From Flagellimonas oceani (lineage in GTDB: Bacteria; Bacteroidota; Bacteroidia; Flavobacteriales; Flavobacteriaceae), in assembly GCF_011068285.1 (NCBI RefSeq), contig NZ_CP049616.1, positions 496,001 to 560,000 on the forward strand: 64,000 nucleotides of DNA. Reading direction: 5' to 3'. Numbering within the stretch: the first letter of the stretch is position 1; the number at the start of each line of letters is the position of its first letter. Below, in pieces: positions 8,400 to 17,055 of this stretch. The position numbers were made by a program, and so were the translations under genes. The notes under the pieces are model-generated. The model was not told the DNA's origin and made no database searches. It saw only the letters and a program-made list of their open reading frames with translations.

Positions 8400-8433
8400 C
8401 AGCTGAATTGTACGACCTGTTAAATGAACTTGA

Positions 8434-8451
8434 GCGGCTTTAAAGAGCCGC
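8434..8451. terminator. Terminator-like hairpin
   Basis: GCGGCT (8434-8439) pairs with AGCCGC (8446-8451) across a six-base loop, and AAATTTTT follows on the plus strand. No plus-strand gene ends nearby, so its transcript is unknown. Confidence 0.4.
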
Positions 8452-8682
8452 AAATTTTTGTCCTAGGTGATAAGGATTGATAATTTAAAATTGCAGTTTT
8501 TTCTAAGTAGATGAATGATAACTCTTCTTTCAAACGGTTCGGTTTCCAATTGCTAAAGGTCCTAAACGATGAGTCCTCGGCTCCTGGGGAACAAATACTT
8601 ATCCAAAGACAATGCCCTTAAATTAATGGTCTGCGTGGCCAAAGAGAATGTATGATTGATAAGACCTTTGATGGCATAAAAT

Positions 8683-8712
8683 AAAAAACACCCTGCGCAG
8701 AGGGTGTTTTTT
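8683..8712 (-). terminator. Terminator of the type IX secretion module
   Basis: AAAAAACACCCT (8683-8694) and AGGGTGTTTTTT (8701-8712) form a 12-bp perfect stem with a six-base loop. It lies 34 bases beyond the PorP/SprF stop codon. It is symmetric and could work in both directions. Confidence 0.8.
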
Positions 8713-8745
8713 ACTTAAATCAAGGTAACCTAGGTATGCAATTGA

Positions 8746-9636
8746 TCACATCTTTAACCGCATAAAAAGTTCATGGGTATTGTGGTCCAAGCCGTCAATG
8801 GGATTTTGAATGGAGGTTTCATAGGCATATCCCAAATTGAATCCATTGCTAACGTTGAACAGGAACAGTCCGCTGATGCTCTCGTCATACCTGTAGCTTG
8901 CCCCGAACTCAAAGCGCTGGCCAAAGTCCAGGATTCCCGTCACTTCGACGGATAGGGGCGATGCGTCCACATACCGTAGCATCCCCATGGTCTTGAGGTC
9001 CAAGGTTTTTCCCAGCAGAAAGGTGTATCCCCCGCTCAGGTAGGCGTGCATTCGGTCCGTGCCCAAATAGGCATTGCCCTCACGTTCTTGCAAGCGGTCG
9101 GGGGTCAACAGCTTTGGTGCTGACAGGGATGCGAAATACCTGTCGTGCTTCAAATAGACCCCGGCCCCCACATTGGGGGTAAAACGGCTATCGTATTCCA
9201 TCAATGATCCGTCCTGGCCCACACCATAGGTCACAAGACCTTGGGTGTTGGCTTCATAGGAGTTGGCACTTCCCTTGATGCCAAAGTAGAGCATATGTTC
9301 GTAATCCAATTGAATGTGGTAGGACACATCGATCGCCACCCAGGTTTGCTGCTCAATAAAGGTCTTGTCATTGAGGATGGAGGCGCCAAGTCCTATGTTT
9401 TTGCCCACGGGCATCCCAAAGATGGCACTCTGGCTTTCTGGAGCCCCTTCGATTCCCGCCCATTGGCTACGAATCCCCAAAGAGAATTCCGCAGCCTCGG
9501 AACTTCCCACAAAAGCGGGATTGTAAATGTTCATATTGTAGCGGTAAAAGGTGTAGTTGGGGTCCTGTTGTGCACTTGCCCACATGGAAAGTCCAAGGAA
9601 CAGGGCCATTAGCTGTATTTTATTGATACGTTTCAT
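8746..9636 (-). CDS. PorP/SprF family type IX secretion membrane protein
   Basis: This 296-residue protein has a signal peptide ending near AQQDPNYTFY and a beta-rich body of the PorP/SprF family. Typical features are the YNMNIYNPAFVGS start and a C-terminal beta-strand ending in MRLKM. Members sit in the outer membrane and work with the type IX machinery. SprF-like paralogs usually lie directly downstream of a large substrate with a gliding-motility C-terminal domain and are needed to secrete or attach it. That is the arrangement here: it follows the 1714-residue protein after 33 bases, and a terminator closes the unit. Confidence 0.9.
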   Translation of the reverse strand: MKRINKIQLMALFLGLSMWASAQQDPNYTFYRYNMNIYNPAFVGSSEAAEFSLGIRSQWAGIEGAPESQSAIFGMPVGKNIGLGASILNDKTFIEQQTWVAIDVSYHIQLDYEHMLYFGIKGSANSYEANTQGLVTYGVGQDGSLMEYDSRFTPNVGAGVYLKHDRYFASLSAPKLLTPDRLQEREGNAYLGTDRMHAYLSGGYTFLLGKTLDLKTMGMLRYVDASPLSVEVTGILDFGQRFEFGASYRYDESISGLFLFNVSNGFNLGYAYETSIQNPIDGLDHNTHELFMRLKM

Positions 9637-9669
9637 CTGTCTTGAATGGTGTTTTTTGTTTTATTGGTG

Positions 9670-12600
9670 TTAATAGTTGATGAAAATCCAGCCTTGCAAG
9701 GGTGCGCTTCCATCTCCCAGGTTGATGATGTACATGTACGATCCCGCGGGTAGTTTCTCGTTCCTGTTCTTATAGAAGCCTTCCCAGTTGTTTCGGTACG
9801 ATCTGGTGCCGAACACTTCATGACCCCATCGGTTGTAGACTTTGACCACATTGTTGGGGTAGTTGTCTATTCCCGGGATGACCCAGGCATCGTTGTTACC
9901 GTCGCCGTTAGGGGTAAAGGCCTGTGCAGGGACCAATGAGGGCTCCTCACTTGTTGGGAAAGCATCATCTGCATCCGGAACACCATCATTGTCGTCATCC
10001 TCATCAATGCTGTCTGGAATACCATCTCCATCGGTATCCAATGGCTTGCTGGATGCATCGTAAGGGTCGCTTCCTTCGGTCAATTCCATTTCGTCAGAAT
10101 AGCCATCATCATCATCATCGGTATCTGCATTGTCGCCTATTCCGTCTCCATCGGTATCTATCGTCTCGGAAGCATCATTCGGGAAATCATCTTGATCATC
10201 CGGTATACCGTCGTTGTCATCATCGTTGTCAACGTTATCACCAAGACCGTCTCCGTCCGTATCGGTATCGGTAACCCCGTCATTGTCATCGTCCGTATCG
10301 GAATTGTCGCCAACACCATCACCATCAATGTCGGAATCCTCTTTCGGGTCATAGGGGAAAGCGTCCTCATCATCCGGGGTACCGTCATTATCTGCATCAT
10401 TGTCGGCATTGTCGCCTGTTCCGTCACCATCGGTATCGGTATCCTCCGAATCATCCTTCGGGAAGGCATCCTCGGAATCAGGGGTGCCGTCGTTGTCATC
10501 GTCTTCATCGGCATTGTCTCCTTTTCCGTCGCCATCGGTATCGGTATCCTCGGAATCATCCTTCGGGAAGGCATCCTGGGAATCGGGAGTACCGTCGTTG
10601 TCGTCGTCTTGGTCTGCATTGTCGCCAGTTCCGTCTCCATCGGTATCAGTGTCCTCGGAATCATCCAATGGGAAGGCATCCTGGGAATCAGGGGTGCCGT
10701 CGTTGTCATCGTCATCATCGGCATTGTCGCCAGTTCCGTCGCCATCGGTATCGGTATCCTCGGAATCATCTTTCGGAAAGGCATCCTCGGAATCAGGGGT
10801 GCCGTCGTTGTCATCGTCATCGTCTGCATTGTCGCCAGTTCCGTCGCCATCGGTATCGGTATCCTCGGAATCATCCTTCGGAAAGGCATCCTGGGAATCG
10901 GGAGTACCGTCGTTGTCGTCGTCTTGGTCTGCATTGTCCCCGGTTCCGTCGCCATCGGTATCGGTGTCCTCGGAATCATCCTTTGGGAAGGCATCCTCGG
11001 TATCTAGGGTTCCGTCATTGTCATCATCCTCGTCTGCATTGTCCCCGGTTCCGTCGCCATCGGTATCGGTATCCTCGGAATCATCCTTCGGGAAGGCATC
11101 CTGGGAATCGGGAGTACCGTCGTTGTCGTCGTCTTGGTCTGCATTGTCCCCGGTTCCGTCACCATCGGTATCGGTGTCCTCGGAATCATCCTTCGGGAAG
11201 GCATCCTGGGAATCGGGAGTACCGTCGTTGTCGTCGTCTTGGTCTGCATTGTCCCCGGTTCCGTCACCATCGGTATCGGTGTCCTCGGAATCATCCTTAG
11301 GGAAGGCATCCTCGGTATCAGGGGTACCGTCGTTGTCATCATCGTCGTCGGCATTATCTCCTGTTCCGTCTCCATCGGTATCGGTGTCCTCGGAATCATC
11401 CTTGGGGAAGGCATCCTGGGAATCAGGGGTACCGTCGTTATCATCGTCTTCGTCGGCATTGTCGCCAGTTCCGTCTCCATCGGTATCGGTATCCTCGGAA
11501 TCATCCAATGGGAAGGCATCCTGGGAATCAGGGGTACCGTCATTGTCATCGTCTTCATCGTCTTTGTCAGGTACGCCATCCCCATCGGTATCCTGGGCCG
11601 CATTGATACCCGCTGTGTGCGTGGTCGAGCTTAGTGCATCATCTTCATCCTTTACCTTAAATGAAAAGGAGGTATACGATGAACCATATTCTCCGTCTGC
11701 TGTTGTAAAGACGAGCAATGTCACATCGTCAATCATATCATTGGGCTTTACGGGAGAGCCGTTGTATTCCAATGTGCCTTTCGTCGGAAGTGAAATCACT
11801 TGTATGCCATTGAAGGTATCGCTCGGGTCAACATCAGAGAAGGTAAAATCAGTAGGTTTGAAAGCGTATCCTACATCTTGGGTTACGTCCAAGGTAATGT
11901 CGCCGCCTGCTGGAGCATCGTTCACATTGGTAATGTTCAATGTGGCCGTAACGGTTTCCGAGAAGGAAACGGCATCCTCAAAATTGTAGGTAAAGCTATC
12001 TGTTGCGGATTCATCGCCATTATGCTCGTAGCTGAATGTACCGTCAGCATTAAAGGTAAAAGCGCTTGCATGGGATGGATTTGAAATGATGTGATAAATT
12101 CTATCATCACCATCCACTTCCATGTCGTTTGTGGATACATCATCGCTCAAGGTGGCGTTTTCATCCAAAGTGAAGGAGTCTGCTACAGCTGTTGGTGCGT
12201 CATCCACTGCGGTAATGGATAAGGTAAGGGTTGCGGTTACCTTGGTGCCCGCATCATCCAGTTCATAGATGACGGCGTCACTTCCAAATTCATTCGCATT
12301 TGGAGTGTAGACAATTTTATTGTTTTCGTCCACCACGGCTGAACCTTTGGTTCCTTGTGTCGTAATGCTAACAGTTGGAGTGTTGTTGGTATCGTACACA
12401 TCGTTGTACAACACATCGACCGGGTCGGATACGGTATCCTCATCCAATACGGCCAAGTCGTTCTTTGCACCGACCACCAAAGCAAGATCAAAAGGGCCAA
12501 AAGAGGCGGTTCCCGTGTTTCCGGCATTGTCCTTCGCCTCTCCATGGATGTACCATCCCGTACCGCCGCTGGAAAACGAGGTGGTCTTGGATTGACTGTT

Positions 12601-14814
12601 GCTCCAAGAGGACCATAGGCTGCTATCCGTTGCTGGAGGATTGCTGTCCTGAACCAATGCATAGCGTTGAACATCAAACCCACTTCCGTCATTTTCATCT
12701 TGAAAGGTCAACAGAATGTCGGTGTCGGTATCAATGGAGCCATTGTTCGGGGTGGCCGATAATGTAGGTTCGGTAACATCGTGAGTTATGGTCAATGTTC
12801 GGAAAAAAGGTTCTGACCAAACACCGGTACTGGTCTGTACACGCAGACTAATGATGTATTCTGCGGTTAGATTGTTATAACTTGAGAAATCCGTCATCTG
12901 GGTGGTGGAGTTGTGAATTTCCGTATCCGTTGGATTTCCTTCACTATCGTATACTCTTTGCGTCACAATCCATTCTTCATTGGAAAGCGTTCTTCCATAA
13001 GGGTCGATGGAGTTGTTCTCTATATTGATGTTCATCGAACCTGAGTAGGTAAACAGTGCATCAGGTTGAATGTTGAACTGTGCCACTGGCAAGTCTTCGT
13101 TGGTGGAAGAACTACTGCTGTCCACTAGGATATAGGCACTGGAAGGACTGCTCCAAACCCCCTGATGGTCTTGTACATTGAGCATCACCAAATATTCTCC
13201 ATCCCCAACGGAATTCTTGTCGAACATTCCAGTATTCCAGTCTGCAGTGGATGCCGCATCCACGGGTTTCCATTTCCATTCGGTCTGGGCTATTCCATTG
13301 TTGGCACCACCATCCAAATCGTAAGAGGTGTCGTTGAACACGCCTGTGTCCGAACTGTAGGAGAAGCTAGCCACGGGCTTCCTGTGAAAATAAAGGGTGG
13401 TGGGGGAGGTGGGCAGGTCTTCGAAGGTAAAGGAGTATTTCCCGGGCTTTTCATAGAATTCCGGAACATCCTCCAGATAAAGATCGTTCCAGGAAACCCT
13501 TCCCTGGTTGTTGGGGAAGAAGGTCTCGTCATGTGTGATTTTCCATCTCCCGCTTGGGTAGCTTGCATTGGCGGTACTCGTTTTCATCTCAGAAGGGTCG
13601 ACCGCTATCTCAACACTTGTTCCCGCAATGAAATAGTCGCCTTCGGTCACCGTAAGGAACTGGTATTGTTCATAAATATATTGGGCCATATCGTCCATCC
13701 AACTCGACCAGCTGCCCATATCTCGATTTACAAAAGTTCCTTGGTTGTTGTTTTGCTGTACAAAACGCTCGAACTGCACTTGGTTGCCGTTCAACCCCCA
13801 CCCGATGTAATGGATGTCTTCGTTGATGGTTCGCATCAATATTTCGGCCAGATCCTGGTCGTTGTCAAAGTCTGCCACCTCTTGATCATCAAGGTTCACG
13901 TTGAATCGCATGGCACTGTTCCTCCATTGCGGCTCCCGAAGCACATCCTTGAATTTTTTAAGGCTCAATGAGGTCACTTCGATGTTCTTGAATGTGGCAT
14001 AGGGCTGACTGTTGGAGAAGAATCCATAACTGCCTCCGATTTCCTCGGTTGCGGTGTAGTCGATGATCAATGCATCATCCATATAAATTTTTACGTTTTT
14101 ACCGCTGACCACGATTTTAAAATGATACCAAGTCGTGGTCGAGTTGGGATTGAAAATAGTGCTTGAGGCATCTTGTAGTCCCTGAACATAGTGTTGCGGG
14201 TTGGCATTGCCATCGTCCCTTGTAATTTTGTACAAGCCCGATGCAAAACCGTGACCTGGAATGAACTCACTGGTGGTGAAGCCCCTTACGGCTCCCGATA
14301 GATTGAAAAGATAGGAACCCACAGGGCCATTTTTCATTCCGAAGGTTATCCCCATGTCATCGTTGTCGGAGCCAGAGGTAAAGGCAATGTCAGCTTCCAA
14401 GGTATAATTGGACGAATCAAAAACAGGATCGTAAAAACCCGCCATGTAGTCATTGTTGATTCTGCGGATGAATTTTTCTGCATCCACAAACTCCCAGGTC
14501 TCTGGGTTGTAGCCCCATCGTACCCAGTTATTGAAAATATCGGCAGCATCTTCCGAGTTGGAGGAAATGGTGGTTCGTTCAAAACCTTGCACGTAGAGTT
14601 TGTCGGCTGGGATACCCTTGCTCTCCAAGGCAGCACCTAGGTCTTCTTCGAAGGTATCTATATTTTGGTCGGTGATTCCCACGGTAAGTACCACATCAAT
14701 GTTGGGGCCTTGTTGCACTTCCATATTGACCGTTTGGCCAAGCATGGAGTTCCATCCTAACCCAAAGAACAATAGTACTATGATATATGAATGGTGAAGG
14801 TTGATTTTCTTCAT
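9670..14814 (-). CDS. Giant type IX secretion substrate with thrombospondin type 3 repeats and gliding-motility-type C-terminal domain
   Basis: The 1714-residue protein begins with a signal peptide ending near SMLGQT. An N-terminal region of unknown fold with a LamG-like stretch spans about residues 115-275. PKD-like segments follow (about 480-720), then cadherin-like repeats (about 875-1060: DDAPTAVADSFTLDENATLS and NITNVNDAP). Calcium-binding thrombospondin type 3 repeats cover about 1070-1620, with a 35-residue unit repeated about 12 times. The last 85 residues (AFTPNGDGNNDAWVI, VYNRWGHEVF, LPAGSYMYIINLGDG) are a type B sorting domain of type IX secretion. The protein is therefore predicted to be surface-exposed or released. 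Its role may be adhesion or polymer binding, but no catalytic domain is seen. Confidence 0.92.
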   Translation of the reverse strand: MKKINLHHSYIIVLLFFGLGWNSMLGQTVNMEVQQGPNIDVVLTVGITDQNIDTFEEDLGAALESKGIPADKLYVQGFERTTISSNSEDAADIFNNWVRWGYNPETWEFVDAEKFIRRINNDYMAGFYDPVFDSSNYTLEADIAFTSGSDNDDMGITFGMKNGPVGSYLFNLSGAVRGFTTSEFIPGHGFASGLYKITRDDGNANPQHYVQGLQDASSTIFNPNSTTTWYHFKIVVSGKNVKIYMDDALIIDYTATEEIGGSYGFFSNSQPYATFKNIEVTSLSLKKFKDVLREPQWRNSAMRFNVNLDDQEVADFDNDQDLAEILMRTINEDIHYIGWGLNGNQVQFERFVQQNNNQGTFVNRDMGSWSSWMDDMAQYIYEQYQFLTVTEGDYFIAGTSVEIAVDPSEMKTSTANASYPSGRWKITHDETFFPNNQGRVSWNDLYLEDVPEFYEKPGKYSFTFEDLPTSPTTLYFHRKPVASFSYSSDTGVFNDTSYDLDGGANNGIAQTEWKWKPVDAASTADWNTGMFDKNSVGDGEYLVMLNVQDHQGVWSSPSSAYILVDSSSSSTNEDLPVAQFNIQPDALFTYSGSMNINIENNSIDPYGRTLSNEEWIVTQRVYDSEGNPTDTEIHNSTTQMTDFSSYNNLTAEYIISLRVQTSTGVWSEPFFRTLTITHDVTEPTLSATPNNGSIDTDTDILLTFQDENDGSGFDVQRYALVQDSNPPATDSSLWSSWSNSQSKTTSFSSGGTGWYIHGEAKDNAGNTGTASFGPFDLALVVGAKNDLAVLDEDTVSDPVDVLYNDVYDTNNTPTVSITTQGTKGSAVVDENNKIVYTPNANEFGSDAVIYELDDAGTKVTATLTLSITAVDDAPTAVADSFTLDENATLSDDVSTNDMEVDGDDRIYHIISNPSHASAFTFNADGTFSYEHNGDESATDSFTYNFEDAVSFSETVTATLNITNVNDAPAGGDITLDVTQDVGYAFKPTDFTFSDVDPSDTFNGIQVISLPTKGTLEYNGSPVKPNDMIDDVTLLVFTTADGEYGSSYTSFSFKVKDEDDALSSTTHTAGINAAQDTDGDGVPDKDDEDDDNDGTPDSQDAFPLDDSEDTDTDGDGTGDNADEDDDNDGTPDSQDAFPKDDSEDTDTDGDGTGDNADDDDDNDGTPDTEDAFPKDDSEDTDTDGDGTGDNADQDDDNDGTPDSQDAFPKDDSEDTDTDGDGTGDNADQDDDNDGTPDSQDAFPKDDSEDTDTDGDGTGDNADEDDDNDGTLDTEDAFPKDDSEDTDTDGDGTGDNADQDDDNDGTPDSQDAFPKDDSEDTDTDGDGTGDNADDDDDNDGTPDSEDAFPKDDSEDTDTDGDGTGDNADDDDDNDGTPDSQDAFPLDDSEDTDTDGDGTGDNADQDDDNDGTPDSQDAFPKDDSEDTDTDGDGKGDNADEDDDNDGTPDSEDAFPKDDSEDTDTDGDGTGDNADNDADNDGTPDDEDAFPYDPKEDSDIDGDGVGDNSDTDDDNDGVTDTDTDGDGLGDNVDNDDDNDGIPDDQDDFPNDASETIDTDGDGIGDNADTDDDDDGYSDEMELTEGSDPYDASSKPLDTDGDGIPDSIDEDDDNDGVPDADDAFPTSEEPSLVPAQAFTPNGDGNNDAWVIPGIDNYPNNVVKVYNRWGHEVFGTRSYRNNWEGFYKNRNEKLPAGSYMYIINLGDGSAPLQGWIFINY
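10300..11565 (-). repeat. About twelve 105-bp tandem coding repeats
   Basis: Within the giant substrate gene, a 105-base unit encoding DDDNDGTPDSQDAFPKDD followed by a DTDTDGDGTGDNAD segment repeats about 12 times. Identity between copies is high at both DNA and protein level. Copies differ mainly at Q/E/D and S/T positions. The repeat keeps the antisense strand free of stops, which produces long false frames. Confidence 0.9.
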
Positions 14815-14847
14815 TTTGGTTGAATTTGTATTTGGAAATTGAAAAGG

Positions 14848-15384
14848 TTATTCAAAAAGGTTGCTGGTAATAGTCAATGGTCTTACCGAGTAATCAAACT
14901 TGAATTCTTCGTTGAGCTCTTTGCAAGAGGCACAAGAGGCTACATTGAAACCAGTTTTGGAGGATATGTTTTCCAAAAGAGATATCCCTGAAGGGTTTTT
15001 GGCCAATGTACAGGAGTACACATAAAGGGTTATGTCCCTGTTGGTGCTGAAATCAGATGAGGTCAGCTGCTGGTCCAGGACTTCGGCCGTGTACGCCATT
15101 TCCCCCATACTGATCGATGTCTCCGTGGATGGTGCAAAAAGATGGATGTTCTTTACACTGGGGTTCTCGGCCATCGCCTGCTTTAGGGTTTCGGCCAGGT
15201 TGGCAGCGGCATCGCTCTCGATCATTGTGACAGCAACGGGTAGGGACGCTATGAGTCCTGCGCGATTGGGAAAATCGGAATCCACGATCACCGCCTCGTC
15301 GGTTTGGGCAATGGATACGCTTAGCGTTAGCAAAAAGAAGAGCACGAAGCTCAACCGGATTTTTTGTTTAAAAAGATTTTTCAT
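14848..15384 (-). CDS. Small secreted protein resembling DUF4347
   Basis: From the ATG at 15384 (MKNLFKQKIRLSFVLFFLL) the protein has 178 residues and a signal peptide ending at SIAQ. An upstream in-frame ATG at 15432 would bury the signal peptide and is less likely. The rest (AVIVDSDFPNRAGLIASL, then LAETLKQAMAENPSVKNIHL, an LYVYSCTLAKNPSG segment and GFNVASCASC) follows the outline of DUF4347. That domain usually forms the N-terminal part of giant adhesins. Here it stands alone, 33 bases upstream of the type IX substrate gene. Its function is unknown, and the family assignment is by eye. Confidence 0.7.
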   Translation of the reverse strand: MKNLFKQKIRLSFVLFFLLTLSVSIAQTDEAVIVDSDFPNRAGLIASLPVAVTMIESDAAANLAETLKQAMAENPSVKNIHLFAPSTETSISMGEMAYTAEVLDQQLTSSDFSTNRDITLYVYSCTLAKNPSGISLLENISSKTGFNVASCASCKELNEEFKFDYSVRPLTITSNLFE

Positions 15385-15836
15385 GGGTACGTTTGTTTTT
15401 TTTTGTGATTTGATTCGGTTCGGAAAAGGCACTAAAATTCCTGTCCGCTTGGATGCAGCTAATTTCCTTGCCTTGGACCTAGCTTTGGCTAGCTCCGGTT
15501 ACCGAGGCTTGTCTGTAATGAATAAGTGAATGGAAAAGTATTTTTCTATGTCATGGGGCTAGGGAAACTTTTGTTGTTATGTTGAGAAAATAGTTCATCT
15601 TTTTGTGGGAACCTGAAATAAAAGCCGTATTATTTTTCTTTCATATGTGTAAGAAACGGCAATTCATTTTTCCTAGTATAAAAAAAAGTTTCAGAAATTG
15701 ACATATGTCAATTTGATGTTATTTTCTTACATAAATTGCAGGACAACCGTAGAAAACACACCGGGAAAGATGAAAAAAATTCTTCTTATCCGAATCTGTT
15801 TCGGGGATATGTTGGGGGTGCCACAGGGGCGAAGGA
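15385..15836. promoter_or_regulatory. Upstream region of the type IX module with a 20-bp perfect palindrome
   Basis: The perfect palindrome AAATTGACATATGTCAATTT lies at 15695-15714. Its TTGACA...TGTCAA arms resemble Crp/Fnr-type sites, and a Crp/Fnr regulator is encoded next to it. It is about 310 bases upstream of the DUF4347-like start. No gene is seen in these bases. Confidence 0.6.
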
Positions 15837-16433
15837 CTAATCTATTTCCTTCAATAGTCTGGATAAAGTCTCAGGTCTTATGGCCAGATAGGAGGCCAGG
15901 TGTTTGCGTGGGATTCTCTCGACAATTTGGGGTTTCATCTTTTCCATATAGTAGGTCAATCTTTTTTGGGCATTGGGGATCCTGGCCAAATACACCCTTT
16001 GTTCCGCAAGTATGTAATATTCCTCCAAAAGTATACGGTTAATGTGCCGCATTTCTGGAAAATTGTTCAAGCAATACTTATAGTCTTCATACTCCATATA
16101 ATCACAATGGGTCTCTTCCAGGCTTTGGATGTTTTCTTGGCAAGGTTGATTTCTGAAGAAACCGGTAATCGAGGTGAAAACTTCGTTTTCGGTGTCCACC
16201 CAGGTCGTCAATTCCATCCCGTCGCTTTCAAAATAACCGCGAACCATACCTTTTTTGATAAGATAGAGACGATCGCAGACTTCTCCAGCTTTGCAAATGA
16301 ACTGGTTTTTCTCGAAGTAACAACTTTTGATATGCTCAACCAGGTAGTTTTTTAAACTAGGGCTTAGGGGGTAAATGGAGTTGAGGAACAAAATGATGAA
16401 AAGATTTCCCTCTTTATGTTTATTCGGTAACAT
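15837..16433 (-). CDS. Crp/Fnr family transcription regulator
   Basis: The 198-residue protein has an N-terminal cyclic-nucleotide-binding-like beta barrel (about residues 25-120, with FICKAGEVCDRLYLIKKGMVRGYF). A dimerisation helix follows, then a short C-terminal helix-turn-helix (RKHLASYLAIRPETLSRLLKEI, residues about 176-197). No Fnr-type iron-sulfur cysteine cluster is obvious. Flavobacterial proteins of this kind often regulate neighbouring genes with unknown ligands. The adjacent palindrome at 15695-15714 is a plausible binding site, which would tie it to the type IX module downstream on the same strand. Confidence 0.88.
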   Translation of the reverse strand: MLPNKHKEGNLFIILFLNSIYPLSPSLKNYLVEHIKSCYFEKNQFICKAGEVCDRLYLIKKGMVRGYFESDGMELTTWVDTENEVFTSITGFFRNQPCQENIQSLEETHCDYMEYEDYKYCLNNFPEMRHINRILLEEYYILAEQRVYLARIPNAQKRLTYYMEKMKPQIVERIPRKHLASYLAIRPETLSRLLKEID

Positions 16434-16454
16434 TTGATCAATTCGTTAGGTTTT

Positions 16455-16462
16455 CAAAAATA
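16455..16462 (-). promoter_or_regulatory. -7 box for the Crp/Fnr gene
   Basis: The complement of 16455-16462 reads TATTTTTG, a match to TAnnTTTG, about 22 bases upstream of the start codon at 16433. TTGATCAA at 16434-16441 directly abuts the start and could be a half-site for autoregulation. Confidence 0.4.
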
Positions 16463-17055
16463 AGATTTATACTAAAAAATGAGCCATCTCTCATCTGGAA
16501 TTCCTTTGAAGTATATGTATCGCAATATTAACTTTTGTAAGAAACCTTATCCTGACCGTAACCATCCGGTAAGCTCTTCGGTAAAAAAAACATTTTCTCG
16601 TGTTCACACGCAAAAAGATTGTATTGTTGGGAAGGGGCTCCATCCCATATGCTGTTTTGGTAAGCTCCAACAATGCCTTGGCTTTGGTGGTCAAAGAGCC
16701 CAGATCACCAATGTCCTGCTAAAGGAAACGTTTTGGGCGATAGGTGATATTTTTGGAACATCAAAGTATCCGATAATCCTTTAGAAATACCCAGGGTTTG
16801 AGAAATGACAAATACTTCTTGCAGATTTGCCATTCACCTTGACAATCTTTTCAATTTTCCATTAAGTCTTCATAGGCCATCAACCACTTTTCAATAGGTG
16901 CCAGCCATGACAATGATTCCTCGAAGGCCAAATTTCTGAACATCCAAGTTTATTCGGTCCATATTGTGCCCAGAAATACAATAAGAACGAGGTGGTGATG
17001 ACATTTTTAAAAGGGTTCGATATATGGGTATATATGAAACCTTAAACCATCGATT
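16463..17055. other. Intergenic region, possibly gene debris
   Basis: Short frames exist on both strands at about 16479-16784. The minus-strand reading around 16600-16694 (MTTKAKALLELTKTAYGMEP) looks protein-like but is broken, and no family is recognised. The next gene starts at 17056 with no clear TAnnTTTG box immediately upstream. Confidence 0.4.

Larger units (their letters stand above)
7613..8682. other. Intergenic region without a supported gene
   Basis: Short overlapping frames on both strands at about 7912-8149 have no recognisable content. A 36-codon frame from 8511 (MNDNSSFKRFGFQL...) has protein-like composition but no recognised family. The region holds one dispersed repeat copy (8337-8399) and a hairpin (8434-8451). 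Confidence 0.5.

Noticed and set aside
10300..11565. Regular repeat array considered as CRISPR
   Set aside because: The repeats are contiguous 105-base coding units without spacers and encode calcium-binding motifs.
10400..11989. A 529-codon plus-strand frame rich in Ser, Pro and Val
   Set aside because: It is the antisense of the thrombospondin type 3 repeats. The 105-bp repeat lacks stops in several frames, so this and the other long frames at 10158-11634 are artefacts.
13165..13971. A 268-codon plus-strand frame
   Set aside because: It is antisense to the type IX substrate, whose frame has clear domains and a signal peptide.
16479..16784. A 101-codon plus-strand frame near the Crp/Fnr gene
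   Set aside because: The composition is atypical, no family fits, and a short minus-strand frame overlaps it. Kept only as possible debris.
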